A stretch of DNA of 64,000 bases from contig JAGAWT010000003.1 in assembly GCA_018110985.1 (NCBI GenBank), forward strand, positions 1 to 64,000, written 5' to 3'. Made by a program: the position numbers and the translations under genes. This DNA is from Oscillospiraceae bacterium. GTDB lineage: Bacteria > Bacillota > Clostridia > Oscillospirales > Ruminococcaceae. The notes under the pieces were generated by a model that worked only from the letters and a program-made list of their open reading frames with translations, did no database searches and was not told the origin of the DNA. Below, in pieces: positions 8,001-18,081 of this stretch. Each line of letters opens with the position of its first letter. Within the stretch, counting starts at the first letter, position 1.

Positions 8001-8969
8001 TCATTCCTTTACGCCGCCGATGGTCATACCTGCAACGAAATATCTCTGAAGGAAAGGATACAGGCAGACTATGGGGAGTGCCGTTACCACGGTAGCAGCT
8101 GCACGCATGGTACGGGGCGTTACCATGTTATTTGCGTTTTTCATGGTCTCTACGTTAGCATTGTTGTTGGTAACAGAGGAAAGGAGCTTCATAAGCTCAT
8201 ACTGAAGAGTGGTAAGATTATCGCTCATTCTGTTGTAGAGCATTGCATCGAACCAGGAGTTCCACTGACCTACTGCCGTAAAGAGAGAAACGCAGGCGAT
8301 AACAGGCATGGAGAGAGGGAATATGATGCTGAAGAAAATGGTGAAATGCCCTGCACCGTCAAGCTCGGCGGATTCGCTGAGGCTCTCGGGTATGCCGTTC
8401 ATATATGTTCTTAGCACCAGCATATTCCATGCACTTACCATACCGGGGATGATGTATACCCAGAAGCTGTTGGTAAGACCTAAGCTCTTGTAAACCAAGA
8501 ATACGGGGATAAGTCCGCCGTTTACATACATGGTCACAACATAGAGCATGGAAAGGGGCTTCTTGAATACGAAATTCTTGCGGCTGAGGACATATGCGAG
8601 GAGCGCCGTGCAGAGGGTGGAGGTAAGTGTTCCGATGACCGTTCTGAGAACGGAGATCTTCGCACCGTCTATCATGCCCTGCTTTGCAACAACGGTCTGA
8701 TAGTTCTTCATGGTGAATACTCTGGGGAAGAATGTGATGCCGCCCCTGAGTGCGTCTATACCGTCATTGAAGGACATAGCCACGGTATTTATGAGAGGAT
8801 ACAGCATGATGACTGTGAACAACAGGAGGACTATGGTATTTATCACATCAAATATGATGTCGCCTGTGGTCCTTCTGCTAAAGACACTTGACTTGCTTTC
8901 CGTATTCTTATTTGATTTTGGACTGTTGAGAGAGCGTACAGCTTCTCCCGATCCGACTGAATTTGCCAT
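8001..8969 (-). CDS. Carbohydrate ABC transporter permease (LplC/MalG type)
   Basis: 322 residues with about six membrane helices and the EAA loop ELDGAGHFTIFFSIIFPLSMP-type motif that docks the ATPase. This is the second permease of a CUT1 sugar importer of the LplB/LplC branch, which usually takes up oligosaccharides from plant polymers. I chose the ATG at 8969 because GGAGGGG lies just before it; the upstream ATG at 8984 overlaps the preceding stop and has no ribosome site. No ATPase gene is nearby; such systems commonly share a multitask MsmX-like ATPase encoded elsewhere. Confidence 0.9.
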   Translation of the reverse strand: MANSVGSGEAVRSLNSPKSNKNTESKSSVFSRRTTGDIIFDVINTIVLLLFTVIMLYPLINTVAMSFNDGIDALRGGITFFPRVFTMKNYQTVVAKQGMIDGAKISVLRTVIGTLTSTLCTALLAYVLSRKNFVFKKPLSMLYVVTMYVNGGLIPVFLVYKSLGLTNSFWVYIIPGMVSAWNMLVLRTYMNGIPESLSESAELDGAGHFTIFFSIIFPLSMPVIACVSLFTAVGQWNSWFDAMLYNRMSDNLTTLQYELMKLLSSVTNNNANVETMKNANNMVTPRTMRAAATVVTALPIVCLYPFLQRYFVAGMTIGGVKE

Positions 8970-8983
8970 ACTTTCCCCTCCCA

Positions 8984-9955
8984 TCAGAACAAGGATTCTT
9001 CGCCCATCAGCTTGGATGCTCTGTTGGCGATGGCGATAAGCGCTATACTTACCACACTCTTGAATATACCTGCGGCTGTACCTATGGAGTAATCTCCGTT
9101 GGAAATACCGAATTTCAGTACATAGATATCTATGGTCTGTGCAACGCTTTGTACAAGACCGTTGCCCAGGAGGTACTGGACTTCAAAGCCTGCGTTGAGA
9201 ACATTACCGATGTTCATGATAAGAAGTATCATGATGGTGGGTTTCAGACCGGGCAGTGTTATGTGCCAGATCTTTGAGAGTCTTCCAGCGCCGTCTATGG
9301 ATGCTGCTTCGTAGAGATCCGGGTTAATGGAAGTTATGGCTGCAAGGTAAATGATACTGTTCCAGCCTGTTTCCTTCCATAGGTTGGAGAACGTGACTAT
9401 CCACCAGAAGTATTTCGGGTATGCCAGCCAGTTTATGGGGGCATCTATGATGTGGAGCCCTACCAGGACATCGTTGAGAACGCCGTTTTCCATAGCCAGT
9501 ACATCAAAGCAGATACCTGTAACTATGATCCATGAAAGGAAGTGGGGGAGGTAGGAGATTGTCTGTACGGCTTTCTTTCCCTTTACGCTCCAGAACTCGT
9601 TGAGGAGTATAGCGAAGAGGATGGCGCACACCGTACCGAAAATAAGGTTCATGGCACCCATGCAGAAGGTGTTTCTTATAACTTTCAGGAATATGTCGTC
9701 GCCGAAAAGCCTTTCAAACTTCTGAAGACCCACGAACTTGGAATGAAGGAGACCGTCCTTCGGTTTATAATTCTGGAAAGCCATTATCCAGCCAAACAGA
9801 GGAACATAACTGAATATAATGGCGTATATCGCAAATGGTACAGACATCAGGACCAATGTCTTTTGATTTTTCAGGACTTTTTTGTTTATCCTGTTTTTGG
9901 GCGCCTTAGCACTTTCATTAACGCCCAGACCGGCAGAAATACCGCCCTTAGCCAT
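8984..9955 (-). CDS. Carbohydrate ABC transporter permease (LplB type)
   Basis: 323 residues, six predicted helices. Features include the family-typical YVPLFGWIMAFQNYKP near residue 50 and an EAA loop EAASIDGAGRLSKIWHITLPGL at about 220. It forms the membrane channel with the neighbouring LplC-like subunit. AAGGGTGATG precedes the ATG. It lies downstream of the binding-protein gene, separated by hairpins that could lower its expression relative to that protein. Confidence 0.92.
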   Translation of the reverse strand: MAKGGISAGLGVNESAKAPKNRINKKVLKNQKTLVLMSVPFAIYAIIFSYVPLFGWIMAFQNYKPKDGLLHSKFVGLQKFERLFGDDIFLKVIRNTFCMGAMNLIFGTVCAILFAILLNEFWSVKGKKAVQTISYLPHFLSWIIVTGICFDVLAMENGVLNDVLVGLHIIDAPINWLAYPKYFWWIVTFSNLWKETGWNSIIYLAAITSINPDLYEAASIDGAGRLSKIWHITLPGLKPTIMILLIMNIGNVLNAGFEVQYLLGNGLVQSVAQTIDIYVLKFGISNGDYSIGTAAGIFKSVVSIALIAIANRASKLMGEESLF

Positions 9956-9983
9956 ATCACATCACCCTTGATCCGTTATACAA

Positions 9984-10039
9984 GCCCCCTGCCGGGGCTC
10001 AAAAAAGTTAAACATATAGGGCAGGAGAACCTGCCCTAT
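9984..10039 (-). promoter_or_regulatory. Two intercistronic hairpins between binding protein and permease
   Basis: ATAGGGCAGG/CCTGCCCTAT (10016-10039) is followed on the minus strand by CTTTTTTG, and a second stem AGCCCC/GGGGCT lies at 9984-9999. The first resembles a leaky terminator. This arrangement is common between sugar-binding protein and permease genes, where it favours the binding protein. Confidence 0.6.
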
Positions 10040-10065
10040 TCTGTTTTATGAAGTTTTAGCCTTTA

Positions 10066-11823
10066 TCAGTTGCCGTTTGCAACATCGATCCTTCTCTGGA
10101 TCTCAGTGTTGATGGCATTGAGGAATACGTCGATGTCACATCTGGAGGTGTACTGATCCATATACTCAGTCCAAGCTGCTTCAAAGTCGGGAGCCATAAC
10201 TACCTTGGGCAGGTATTCATGCTTAACATCAGCCATTGTAGCCCATACATAACCTTCCTCTGTATCAGTGGTAAGGTTGTTGGAGTAAGACCACATAGGA
10301 TACCAGGGCTCGTTCTCGCCGGACTTGTTGAGGAGCTGTACATAGGTCTCTACGCCGTAAGCGTCGAAGCACTTCTTAACGGGTTCGGAAAGGGAATCAT
10401 AGAATTCCTTGGGCTGGTACTGTGCAGAAGCTGCGTTTATACCGTCGTGATCCATACCGCCGTAGTTGGGAAAGTAGCTGTAGGAGCAGAGGTGAGAGTT
10501 GATGTAAGCCTGGTCGTTAGCCTTGGATCTCATATCGTCTGTACGATAGAAGAGACCGTCTTCGCCTACCAGATAATCTTCGCCTTCGATACCCCAGTTT
10601 CTGAGGGTGAGGATCTCGGGAGAAAGAAGATCGTCGATGAACTTGAGGGCGCCGGGGATATCCTTGCAGGAAGTGGTGATGGATATACCGTTGGAAACGT
10701 CAAGAGCGGGAGAGCTGTGATAGTGCTCTTCGATACCCTTGTCTATAACTACGCCTACGGGAACATATGTGCACTCGTCAAGACCCTGGTTCTTTATGGA
10801 AACTTCAGCATCGTTGAAATCCCAGTGCTGGTCTACCATACCGCAAACACGGCCGGTGGAGAGCTTGGAGATGTACTGGTCGTACTTCATGGTGAAGGTC
10901 TCGGGGTCTACAACGCCCTTCTGATACTCTTCATTGAGCTTCTGGAAATATCTCTTTGCTGTGGGAGTGGTGTTGTAGTCGATAGCCTGATGAGTATCTC
11001 TGTCAACTATAACGCATCCGTCGTTTGGATAACCGTCAAGGAAGAAGGGAGCATTCTCAAGGCAGAAATAACGCCAGTCATCGGAGAGTATCTCATAACC
11101 GATATTGGGTGTGCCGTCCTCCATGGTGGGGTTGGCTTCCAGATAACGCTCGATAACATCGAAGTATTCGTCGAGAGTCTCGATCTTAGGATAACCTGCC
11201 CATTCAAGAACTCTTACCTGGATCCAGAATGCTTCGTCGTTGTGAACGGTCTCGGTATCATACATCCAGCGGTTGCCGAACTGAGGTATGATGTAGATGT
11301 GACCGTCTTCTGCTCTTACAGAGTTCCACTGTTCCTCTGTCCAGAAATTCTTCAGGTTGTCGTAGCCGTCCCAGTATTCATCTATGGGTATGCATCCGCC
11401 TGCATCTATAAGCTGCTGGGAACCTGTGGATGCGTCGATGAAATCGGGATACTCGCCGCCTGCGATCATAACGCCTACTGCCTCATCTGCGGTCTGACCT
11501 GTGAGCCATGTCATCTTGCACTTTGCGCCGATCTTGGAAGCTATGACCTCCTGAACATCGTTGCCTGCATCAGTCTCGTTGCCGGGCACTGCAAAGAAGG
11601 CTGTGAATTCCTTGACTTCACCGGAAGAAGCTGTGTCGCCGCCGTCTGCGGGAGCTGCTTCACCGCCGTCTGCTGCCGTAGTGGCTGCTGCCTCGCCGCC
11701 GCCTGCTGCTGTTGTGGCTTCAGTGCTGCCGCTGCTGCCGGTGTTCCCGCCGCCGCAGGCTGTCATGGATGCCAGCATACACAAGGCAGTTGTGAGAGCG
11801 ACCAATGATTTCCTACTGCTCAT
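10066..11823 (-). CDS. Extracellular sugar-binding lipoprotein of the LplB/LplC transporter
   Basis: 585 residues. Signal peptide ending MTAC gives a lipidated Cys at about 23, followed by a Gly/Ala/Glu-rich spacer and a large two-lobed binding domain. The length fits the big LipO/LplA-like binding proteins paired with LplBC permeases. GGAGGT lies 9 bases before the ATG. It is first in its operon, directly ahead of the two permeases. The ligand is inferred from the adjacent glucuronidase and GH43 genes to be a decorated xylo-oligosaccharide. Confidence 0.9.
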   Translation of the reverse strand: MSSRKSLVALTTALCMLASMTACGGGNTGSSGSTEATTAAGGGEAAATTAADGGEAAPADGGDTASSGEVKEFTAFFAVPGNETDAGNDVQEVIASKIGAKCKMTWLTGQTADEAVGVMIAGGEYPDFIDASTGSQQLIDAGGCIPIDEYWDGYDNLKNFWTEEQWNSVRAEDGHIYIIPQFGNRWMYDTETVHNDEAFWIQVRVLEWAGYPKIETLDEYFDVIERYLEANPTMEDGTPNIGYEILSDDWRYFCLENAPFFLDGYPNDGCVIVDRDTHQAIDYNTTPTAKRYFQKLNEEYQKGVVDPETFTMKYDQYISKLSTGRVCGMVDQHWDFNDAEVSIKNQGLDECTYVPVGVVIDKGIEEHYHSSPALDVSNGISITTSCKDIPGALKFIDDLLSPEILTLRNWGIEGEDYLVGEDGLFYRTDDMRSKANDQAYINSHLCSYSYFPNYGGMDHDGINAASAQYQPKEFYDSLSEPVKKCFDAYGVETYVQLLNKSGENEPWYPMWSYSNNLTTDTEEGYVWATMADVKHEYLPKVVMAPDFEAAWTEYMDQYTSRCDIDVFLNAINTEIQRRIDVANGN

Positions 11824-11981
11824 AATAATTACCTCCGAACTTCGTGCGGTGCCCCTTTTTACATCCTCTTCCTTTTTGCGGGATATGTATATGAGCCCCC
11901 TGCACTGAAAATGATGATTTGAGACCGTTTCCCGGTCTCCTTGTGAATATCACCAAATACCGTTCCTTTATTTACATGAAA

Positions 11982-12010
11982 ATTATATCATTTGAAATCG
12001 GGTTTGTAAA
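11982..12010 (-). promoter_or_regulatory. Promoter of the binding protein-permease operon
   Basis: On the minus strand: TTTACA, 17-bp spacer ending in TGA, TATAAT (extended -10). It lies about 150 bp upstream of the binding-protein ATG. The rest of 11824-12258 holds only this and the GH115 terminator. Confidence 0.75.
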
Positions 12011-12165
12011 TAGTATTTGAGACAATCGGCAAAAATCGGTTCAAAAATAATTACTTTTCACAAAAATTGACAAATCACACTAAAACAGTAAAATTTCTGC
12101 CGCAAAAAATGAAATATTAATCGCAAATTATGGTCAGCTTAACTTGTATAACAAAGGGATTAACC

Positions 12166-12196
12166 AAAAAATTAACCGGAAGCGGGATCTTCCGGT
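12166..12196 (-). terminator. Terminator of the esterase-GH43-GH115 operon
   Basis: ACCGGAAG pairs with CTTCCGGT; on the minus strand TTAATTTTTT follows. It lies about 60 bp after the GH115 stop and separates that operon from the transporter promoter. Confidence 0.8.
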
Positions 12197-12258
12197 CAAT
12201 GTTGATTTTATGGGGATATATGCTGTAATAAAGCTAATGAAATAGAGGCTTTAGCGTG

Positions 12259-15063
12259 TTATTTTTCGCAGTTTTTTAACACGATCCTCTCAAGAACAGT
12301 CTCCGGTGATACACCATAAAAGCGCAGTGTGTTCACGCCCTGTTTCAGCTTTGCCTTATCCCTTACATAGTGAACGTGTTCCAGCACGCCTTCTGCCCAT
12401 TCCGCAGATGAACCTACCTTGTAGTCATCTGTAAGGGTCCGTATGAATACCGGAAGTTCACCGTTGATACCGTAGACCGCATCCACGGAGCGCCCGTTTT
12501 TATAGGGGTTGTTTGGCGCAAGCTCGAAGGTGATGTCATAGTCTCCGCCCTTTGCGGAAAACACCTTGTATTCTATGTAGGGAGAAGAAAGTATATCTTT
12601 TTTCTTAGATGCCACGGGGAATACCTTCACAGCATCGGTGTTCCTGCCCATGTCACGGAGAAGCTCAAAGCCGAAACCGTAGTTTTTCACATTGTCGGAA
12701 AATCTGTCAGCAGTTACGGTAATGATCCCGCCGTTCTCGTAGGTCACCTTGTCCTCAGGGTCTCGCACCTCCCGGGCATAGACATTTATCCTGACCATGG
12801 CATTTTCATATTTCACGCATACCACAGCCTTGTCGGAAACTATGTCTTCATCGGAGCTCCTGAGCAGCTTTTCTCTGTCAACAATGATACTGTATTCCCT
12901 GATCGCATTTTCAGGCAAAGGACCGACTGTTTCTTCCGCAGTCACTGCTCTGCCCTCCGCATCTGCTGCTCTTATCCAGTCTTTGTCACATTCTACAGTG
13001 TATGAAACATTACAGTCGCCGCAGCACGCTACAAAGAACCCGGAATATCTGTTGCCGTCGGAGCCTGTTTCAAAATGAGAAATGTTCAGCTCCTTACCCG
13101 TCCATTCAAGACCTGAGGTGACACCCTCATCATACACAAGACCCACTTTTATCGCTTTTCCCTTTACGGGTATGACCTTGTGCAGGACAGGGTTTGACAT
13201 TTCCTCGCTGTTCCAGTGCCTGAATCCTATGTGAGGCGCAAGACCGAAGCCGTCAAAGGCACCGTCTCCTACGGAGTGGAGCTTCGCTGTCAGTCTGTCA
13301 TCCTCTTCAAGCGCTTTAAGGACCTTCTCTCCGCAGGTGTTGGCAGCAACAGCGCCTATTTCGGATAAGAACCTGTTGAAGCCCGAATATATCCACATTT
13401 CAAGGAGGTTCAGACCCGCCTGCACATTATAGGATACAAGCTCTGTAAAGGCAGGGTCGTCTTCGCCGATCTTATTTTCAGTGCGTGCAACGTTCTCCCT
13501 CAGCCGTTCTGCCTCGGAAAGCAGGCGGCGTGCCTGACCGTGTACACCGAATACACTGTCATTCATGTGTTCGGGACGCCTGTTGTGCAGTAGCCTTGTG
13601 CTTTCAAGGATGGTCTGTGCGATAACCTCAGCATCCTCTTTATCAAGGCGGCTGCCGAACTGCCTTTCTGCCCATTCCCTTGTGTATTCAAAGGGGGAGG
13701 ACATATTTGAAACGCCCCATTTTCCGTAGTCATAGGCAAGGTCGAGAAAATAGCACAGCGGCATCTCGTTGAGAGCCAGATCTCCCACATTCACTATCCA
13801 CAGTGTTTTTACGCCACTTTCGTAGCAAGTGGTCATTTGCTCCCATACCACAGGAAGATAGGTGGAATTGACCCATTCGTAGGATATGGGATCACCGTGA
13901 TAGTCAAAGTGGTAGTACATACCGAAGCCGCCCTTGTGAGAACGCATCTTCTCATCGGGGAGAGTGCGCAGGTGACCGTGGTTGTCATCACAGAGCATGA
14001 GTATCACATCTTCAAGCTCCTCAGAGGAACATAATCCCTCGTTCTCCTCGTCGCCGTAGTAATAGGGCTCCACTTCCTTGTAGAGAGCCAGCATTCTGGG
14101 CACCTTTTTCAGGTCACTGTCAACATATTCTGCGATAAGCTCATTCTGTGTCTTGATAACATCCCTCAGAAGAGAGATATTGTCTGCAAGAGTGGCTTCT
14201 CTTCCGAGAATGGTGCTGTCACGCTCGCCCCTCATCCCCACGGTAATGACATTTTCAAACCTGCCGTTCCTTTTCAGGCCGTCCGCCCAGAAACGGGTTA
14301 TGCCCTCACGGTTTGAGCGGAAATCCCAGGCATCGCCGTAAATGGAATCCTTTCCCCTCAGCCTGCTGTACTCTTCGCCGTGACGAAGGCATGGCTCATG
14401 GTGGGAAAGCCCCATTATGACACCGTATTCATCAGCCAGTTCCGCAGATCTCAGCCCCGGTCCGTCCAGTGCAAAGCAGGATGCCCACATGGCAGGCCAG
14501 AGATAATTCCCTTTCAGGCGCAGGAGAAGCTCAAACACGCTTTCGTACATTTCGGCGTTCACACCGCCGTAGTGCTTCATGCACCATGTCCCGAAAGCAG
14601 GCCATTCGTCGTTTATGAAGAAGCCTCTGTACTTTACGGAGGGCTCCTTTGAGAGGACATCATCCTCTGAGGTCAGCTCCACGCTTTCCTTTTTGGGAGG
14701 CTCCACCTTAGACCAGCTGACAAGAGGGGAGACTCCCAGTATCTCGGAGATCTTGAAAAGTCCGTATATGGTACCTCTTTTGTCGCTGCCCGCAACTATT
14801 ATCTCCCTGTCCCGGAAATAAAGACCGTAGACTTCATTTTTTCCCTTAATACTGTCCCTTTCAATAAAGGGATGATCGTCGAAAACACTGTTTACATCAA
14901 GGATACCGCAGACGATGTTTATATCATCGGATAAGCCCTCAACAGTGGTGCATCCGATGACTTTTCTTATGTCCTCCAGCACCTTGCAGGCGATCTTTAT
15001 GATTCCGGAGGGGCAGTTCTCCGAGGTTTTCAGACCGATACGGGATTCGGGTGTAATTATCAT
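12259..15063 (-). CDS. GH115-family xylan alpha-1,2-glucuronidase
   Basis: 934 residues, typical for GH115. The signature FINDEWPAFG lies near residue 146, followed by the conserved NYLWPAMW and MGLSHHEP segments; the C-terminal 400 residues are accessory beta domains. GH115 enzymes remove (4-O-methyl)glucuronic acid from xylan or xylo-oligosaccharides. No signal peptide is present, so it should act in the cytoplasm on imported oligomers. I prefer the ATG at 15063, which has AGGTG five bases before it; a second ATG at 15078 overlaps the GH43 stop. Last gene of a three-gene operon. Confidence 0.9.
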   Translation of the reverse strand: MIITPESRIGLKTSENCPSGIIKIACKVLEDIRKVIGCTTVEGLSDDINIVCGILDVNSVFDDHPFIERDSIKGKNEVYGLYFRDREIIVAGSDKRGTIYGLFKISEILGVSPLVSWSKVEPPKKESVELTSEDDVLSKEPSVKYRGFFINDEWPAFGTWCMKHYGGVNAEMYESVFELLLRLKGNYLWPAMWASCFALDGPGLRSAELADEYGVIMGLSHHEPCLRHGEEYSRLRGKDSIYGDAWDFRSNREGITRFWADGLKRNGRFENVITVGMRGERDSTILGREATLADNISLLRDVIKTQNELIAEYVDSDLKKVPRMLALYKEVEPYYYGDEENEGLCSSEELEDVILMLCDDNHGHLRTLPDEKMRSHKGGFGMYYHFDYHGDPISYEWVNSTYLPVVWEQMTTCYESGVKTLWIVNVGDLALNEMPLCYFLDLAYDYGKWGVSNMSSPFEYTREWAERQFGSRLDKEDAEVIAQTILESTRLLHNRRPEHMNDSVFGVHGQARRLLSEAERLRENVARTENKIGEDDPAFTELVSYNVQAGLNLLEMWIYSGFNRFLSEIGAVAANTCGEKVLKALEEDDRLTAKLHSVGDGAFDGFGLAPHIGFRHWNSEEMSNPVLHKVIPVKGKAIKVGLVYDEGVTSGLEWTGKELNISHFETGSDGNRYSGFFVACCGDCNVSYTVECDKDWIRAADAEGRAVTAEETVGPLPENAIREYSIIVDREKLLRSSDEDIVSDKAVVCVKYENAMVRINVYAREVRDPEDKVTYENGGIITVTADRFSDNVKNYGFGFELLRDMGRNTDAVKVFPVASKKKDILSSPYIEYKVFSAKGGDYDITFELAPNNPYKNGRSVDAVYGINGELPVFIRTLTDDYKVGSSAEWAEGVLEHVHYVRDKAKLKQGVNTLRFYGVSPETVLERIVLKNCEK

Positions 15064-15074
15064 TTCATCACCTG

Positions 15075-16472
15075 TCATTCAAGGATAAAGGAACCGAAGG
15101 TAGGGGAACCGCTGCCCCTGTAAGTAAAGTAGAGGGGATAAACTCCGTCCGGGATGCTCACATCGGCAGTATATGTCTCCCACACATTGGAGCCCCTGAT
15201 CTCAAGCTTTGCAATGGGCTCACCGTCCCACTTGGTCTTTACCTCAAAAAAGCCGTCGCCGTAAGCTCTTGTACGGATGGATATCTTTCTGAGCCCCTTT
15301 ATGTCAAAATACTTGTAGCCGGCGGTGGCTCCGCTGTGGAAGTCGGCTATATAGCCTGTCTCCTCGTCGCCGTCCCTGCCGTCCTGTCGTATGCGGGGCT
15401 GACCCATGCCCACATACATATCGTGTTTTTCCGTAAAGAGGTTGCAGCAGATATATGCGGGGTATTCTCCTTTTCCCTCAAGAGGACCTCCGTTCAGACC
15501 GCAGGAGGTGATCTCCGCCTGATCGAAGGTTCCGTCTGCATTGAGCTTCAGCTTCTCTGCACAGCCCTGCCTCGAGAACCATGTGTTGTTGGTGTGGCGG
15601 TGGTAGAAGATATACCAGTCGTCCTTTATCTGCACGATGCTCCCGTGATTGTTGGCACCTGCCGCCATGGGCATATCTGCGGGCTTGTAGCTGTCTATGT
15701 GAAGGTCGCAGTTGCTGACCAGAACGCCCTTGTATTCAAATCCCTCTGTGGGGCTGTCGCTTACGGCGTAGCACAGCTCGTGCATGACTTCGGAGGAATA
15801 TATAAAGTAATATTTTCCGTTCACTTTTCTTATGGAGGAAGCCTCAAAGAAGGCGTGACCCGTATAGTTTGTGCCTTCACTGTAACAGGAGCCGAAAAGC
15901 ACGGTCCTGGGCTCTTCGATGACAGTCAGCATATCCTTGCCGAGAACGGCGACCTTTGCACCTGTCCTGCTCTTGTCCCCGTGTCCGCAGAAGCCGCTGT
16001 ACATATAGGTCCTGTCTCCCTCGGTAAGCACGCCAGGGTCGAACTGGGGCTCATCGCCCTCTTTTTCACCGAGAAGAGCGCCGTCGGGATAGTGTACATA
16101 GCCGTAAAACTCGTACCTGCCCGCAGGGGTATCACACACAGCCACAGACATGATGTTTATCTTGTCCAGCACATAGTAAAGATAATAACGTCCGTCCGGA
16201 CCCACAGTCACATCAGGGGCATAGAGGCACATTTTGCCGTCCTTGTTTCTGGGATCCTCATTGCGGGGGTATATCACGCCCTCATAGCGCCAGTCGGAAA
16301 GATCGTTCACGGGCGCTGACCAGCATACATAGTCGCCCATACAGAAAACATAGCCGTCAAAAAAGTCGTGGGAACCGTAAACATATACTCTGTCACCGAA
16401 CACATATGGCTCTCCGTCGGGAATATATTCCCAGGAGGGGAGATAGGGGTTGAATGCCTGCTTTTTGCTCAT
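15075..16472 (-). CDS. GH43-family beta-xylosidase/arabinofuranosidase-like enzyme
   Basis: 465 residues. The five-blade propeller spans about 1-320 (NPYLPSWEYIPDGEPY at the start, YAPDVTVGPDGRYYLYY in blade two, EASSIRK near 215). The C-terminal 130 residues look like a CBM6-type beta-sandwich. GH43 enzymes release xylose or arabinose from xylan oligomers. No signal peptide. Its ATG overlaps the upstream esterase stop (ATGA), showing tight translational coupling. Exact linkage specificity cannot be read from sequence alone. Confidence 0.88.
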   Translation of the reverse strand: MSKKQAFNPYLPSWEYIPDGEPYVFGDRVYVYGSHDFFDGYVFCMGDYVCWSAPVNDLSDWRYEGVIYPRNEDPRNKDGKMCLYAPDVTVGPDGRYYLYYVLDKINIMSVAVCDTPAGRYEFYGYVHYPDGALLGEKEGDEPQFDPGVLTEGDRTYMYSGFCGHGDKSRTGAKVAVLGKDMLTVIEEPRTVLFGSCYSEGTNYTGHAFFEASSIRKVNGKYYFIYSSEVMHELCYAVSDSPTEGFEYKGVLVSNCDLHIDSYKPADMPMAAGANNHGSIVQIKDDWYIFYHRHTNNTWFSRQGCAEKLKLNADGTFDQAEITSCGLNGGPLEGKGEYPAYICCNLFTEKHDMYVGMGQPRIRQDGRDGDEETGYIADFHSGATAGYKYFDIKGLRKISIRTRAYGDGFFEVKTKWDGEPIAKLEIRGSNVWETYTADVSIPDGVYPLYFTYRGSGSPTFGSFILE

Positions 16473-17992
16473 GACTTGTCCTCTCTTTCAATAGCTCTGT
16501 CGATCAGAAACATGGTGAGCGGGTCGCTCTCCACGGCGGGTACGGCACCTTCGGGAGTGAATGTCATTTCCGCTCCGCCCTTTCCCGTGTACCTTTCCCA
16601 TTCCGGGAGCTCTTCGCCGCAAATATCTCTGCCGTTGGGGTCGCCGTTTTTGATGAAATTCACCCAGTAATCGCACATCTGCCTTGCGATGTCGTAATGC
16701 CTGCCTGTATATGGGCGGCTGCATTTTGCGATGGTATCAAAGAAGAACCACAGGTCGCAGGAGTGGAAGGTGCCGGGGTGATCGTCACCGGGGATATCGG
16801 GGACGAACCTGTAATAATAGCAGGGTCTGGGGTCGGGAAGCTTGTTTTCCGACCTGAATGCGACCTTTACGCCGATCTCACAGGGGCTTGCGGGAGCATA
16901 TCCCATGGGCGTGACACCCTTTGGTGCAAGAGACAGGAACTCGTCTGCCTTCTCACCGAATATCTCCCTTGCCTTTGCGTGGTATCCTTCATCATCTGCG
17001 GCGGGGATACATTCAAGAAATTCATCTCCCGTATTCCCCGCAAAGACGGGAACACGGTTCCTTGTGCCGTTGCAGAATGCCTTCAGGGGATCGCCCGTGC
17101 AGAAATGACCGTCATTTGCAATGGTGAACATTACCCCGGTTTTGTTCCTCATATCCGAATATGTTGAGCGTATAAAGTCTGCATCCAGCTTTCTTGCCTC
17201 ATCAAGGGTCTCTACGCCCAGTTCGGCAAAAAGCTGTTCACCCAGCTTTTCCGCTTCCGAAAGAGTTCTGGGACAGAAGAAATTGTTTGGTATATAGGGG
17301 CTTTGGAACATCCCGCTGAAAACACAGGCTTTCTGGAAGCTGCCCTCATTCTGCTTTGATGCCATTTGAGCAAGAACGCTGCCGCCCCCTGCCGACTGAC
17401 CCGCAATTGTGATGTTTTCAGGGTCTCCGCCAAAAGTTGCTATATTTCTTCTGACCCAGAAAAGCCCTGCCTGCTGGTCGAGAGAACCAAAGTTACATGG
17501 CTTTTCGGGGTCTTCTGCGGTCATTTCGGGATGAGCGATGAAGCCGAAGGCGCCCAGCCTGTAGTTGACAGTGACTACTACCACGCCTCTGCGGGCTAAG
17601 CGCTCCCCGTCAAATTCCATTTCGGAAGTGTAACCCCACTGGAAGCCGCCGCCGAAGTACCACACCAGAACAGGCAGCCTTTCATCAGCGCTTTTTGCAT
17701 TCGTCCATATATTAAGGTAAAGGCAGTCCTCGCTCATGGGAACATCCGGGTCTACGTGCCACTCTCTGCAATAGATGTCGTCCCCGATACCCGGTGTATC
17801 CTGAACGGATATGGGAGCAAATTCAAAGCATTCCCGCACACCGTCCCAGTTTTCGGCAGGTTGAGGAGCTCGCCATCTGAGTTTTCCCACAGGGGGCTTT
17901 GCAAAAGGAACGCCCTTGAATGCAGTGATTCTCGGGTCGGCACAGGGGATGCCCTTTACGGTGCCGTTTTCAGTCTTTGTTATCCTTATCAA
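16469..17992 (-). CDS. Type B carboxylesterase
   Basis: 507 residues of the cholinesterase/type-B esterase fold. The nucleophile elbow GQSAGG places the Ser at residue 200; the oxyanion segment YFGGGFQWG is near 112 and EDCLYLNIW near 90. No signal peptide. Start is TTG at 17990-17992 with a strong GGAGGTG eight bases upstream. As first gene of the operon with GH43 and GH115 it may remove acyl groups (acetyl, feruloyl or a glucuronate ester) from xylan oligomers; the substrate is an inference from context. Confidence 0.88.
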   Translation of the reverse strand: MIRITKTENGTVKGIPCADPRITAFKGVPFAKPPVGKLRWRAPQPAENWDGVRECFEFAPISVQDTPGIGDDIYCREWHVDPDVPMSEDCLYLNIWTNAKSADERLPVLVWYFGGGFQWGYTSEMEFDGERLARRGVVVVTVNYRLGAFGFIAHPEMTAEDPEKPCNFGSLDQQAGLFWVRRNIATFGGDPENITIAGQSAGGGSVLAQMASKQNEGSFQKACVFSGMFQSPYIPNNFFCPRTLSEAEKLGEQLFAELGVETLDEARKLDADFIRSTYSDMRNKTGVMFTIANDGHFCTGDPLKAFCNGTRNRVPVFAGNTGDEFLECIPAADDEGYHAKAREIFGEKADEFLSLAPKGVTPMGYAPASPCEIGVKVAFRSENKLPDPRPCYYYRFVPDIPGDDHPGTFHSCDLWFFFDTIAKCSRPYTGRHYDIARQMCDYWVNFIKNGDPNGRDICGEELPEWERYTGKGGAEMTFTPEGAVPAVESDPLTMFLIDRAIEREDKS

Positions 17993-18081
17993 GGAAATAC
18001 ACCTCCAAGGAAGAAATGATTTTATAAGAATAGTTAGAGCTATGACCGCAGATGTCGGAAATAACCGGTGAAAACTAAATA

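Noticed and set aside
10219..11808. 529-codon open frame on the plus strand opposite the sugar-binding lipoprotein
   Set aside because: It is an antisense shadow: Cys-, Val- and Gly-rich without domains or ribosome site, while the minus-strand protein has a clear signal, lipobox and promoter.
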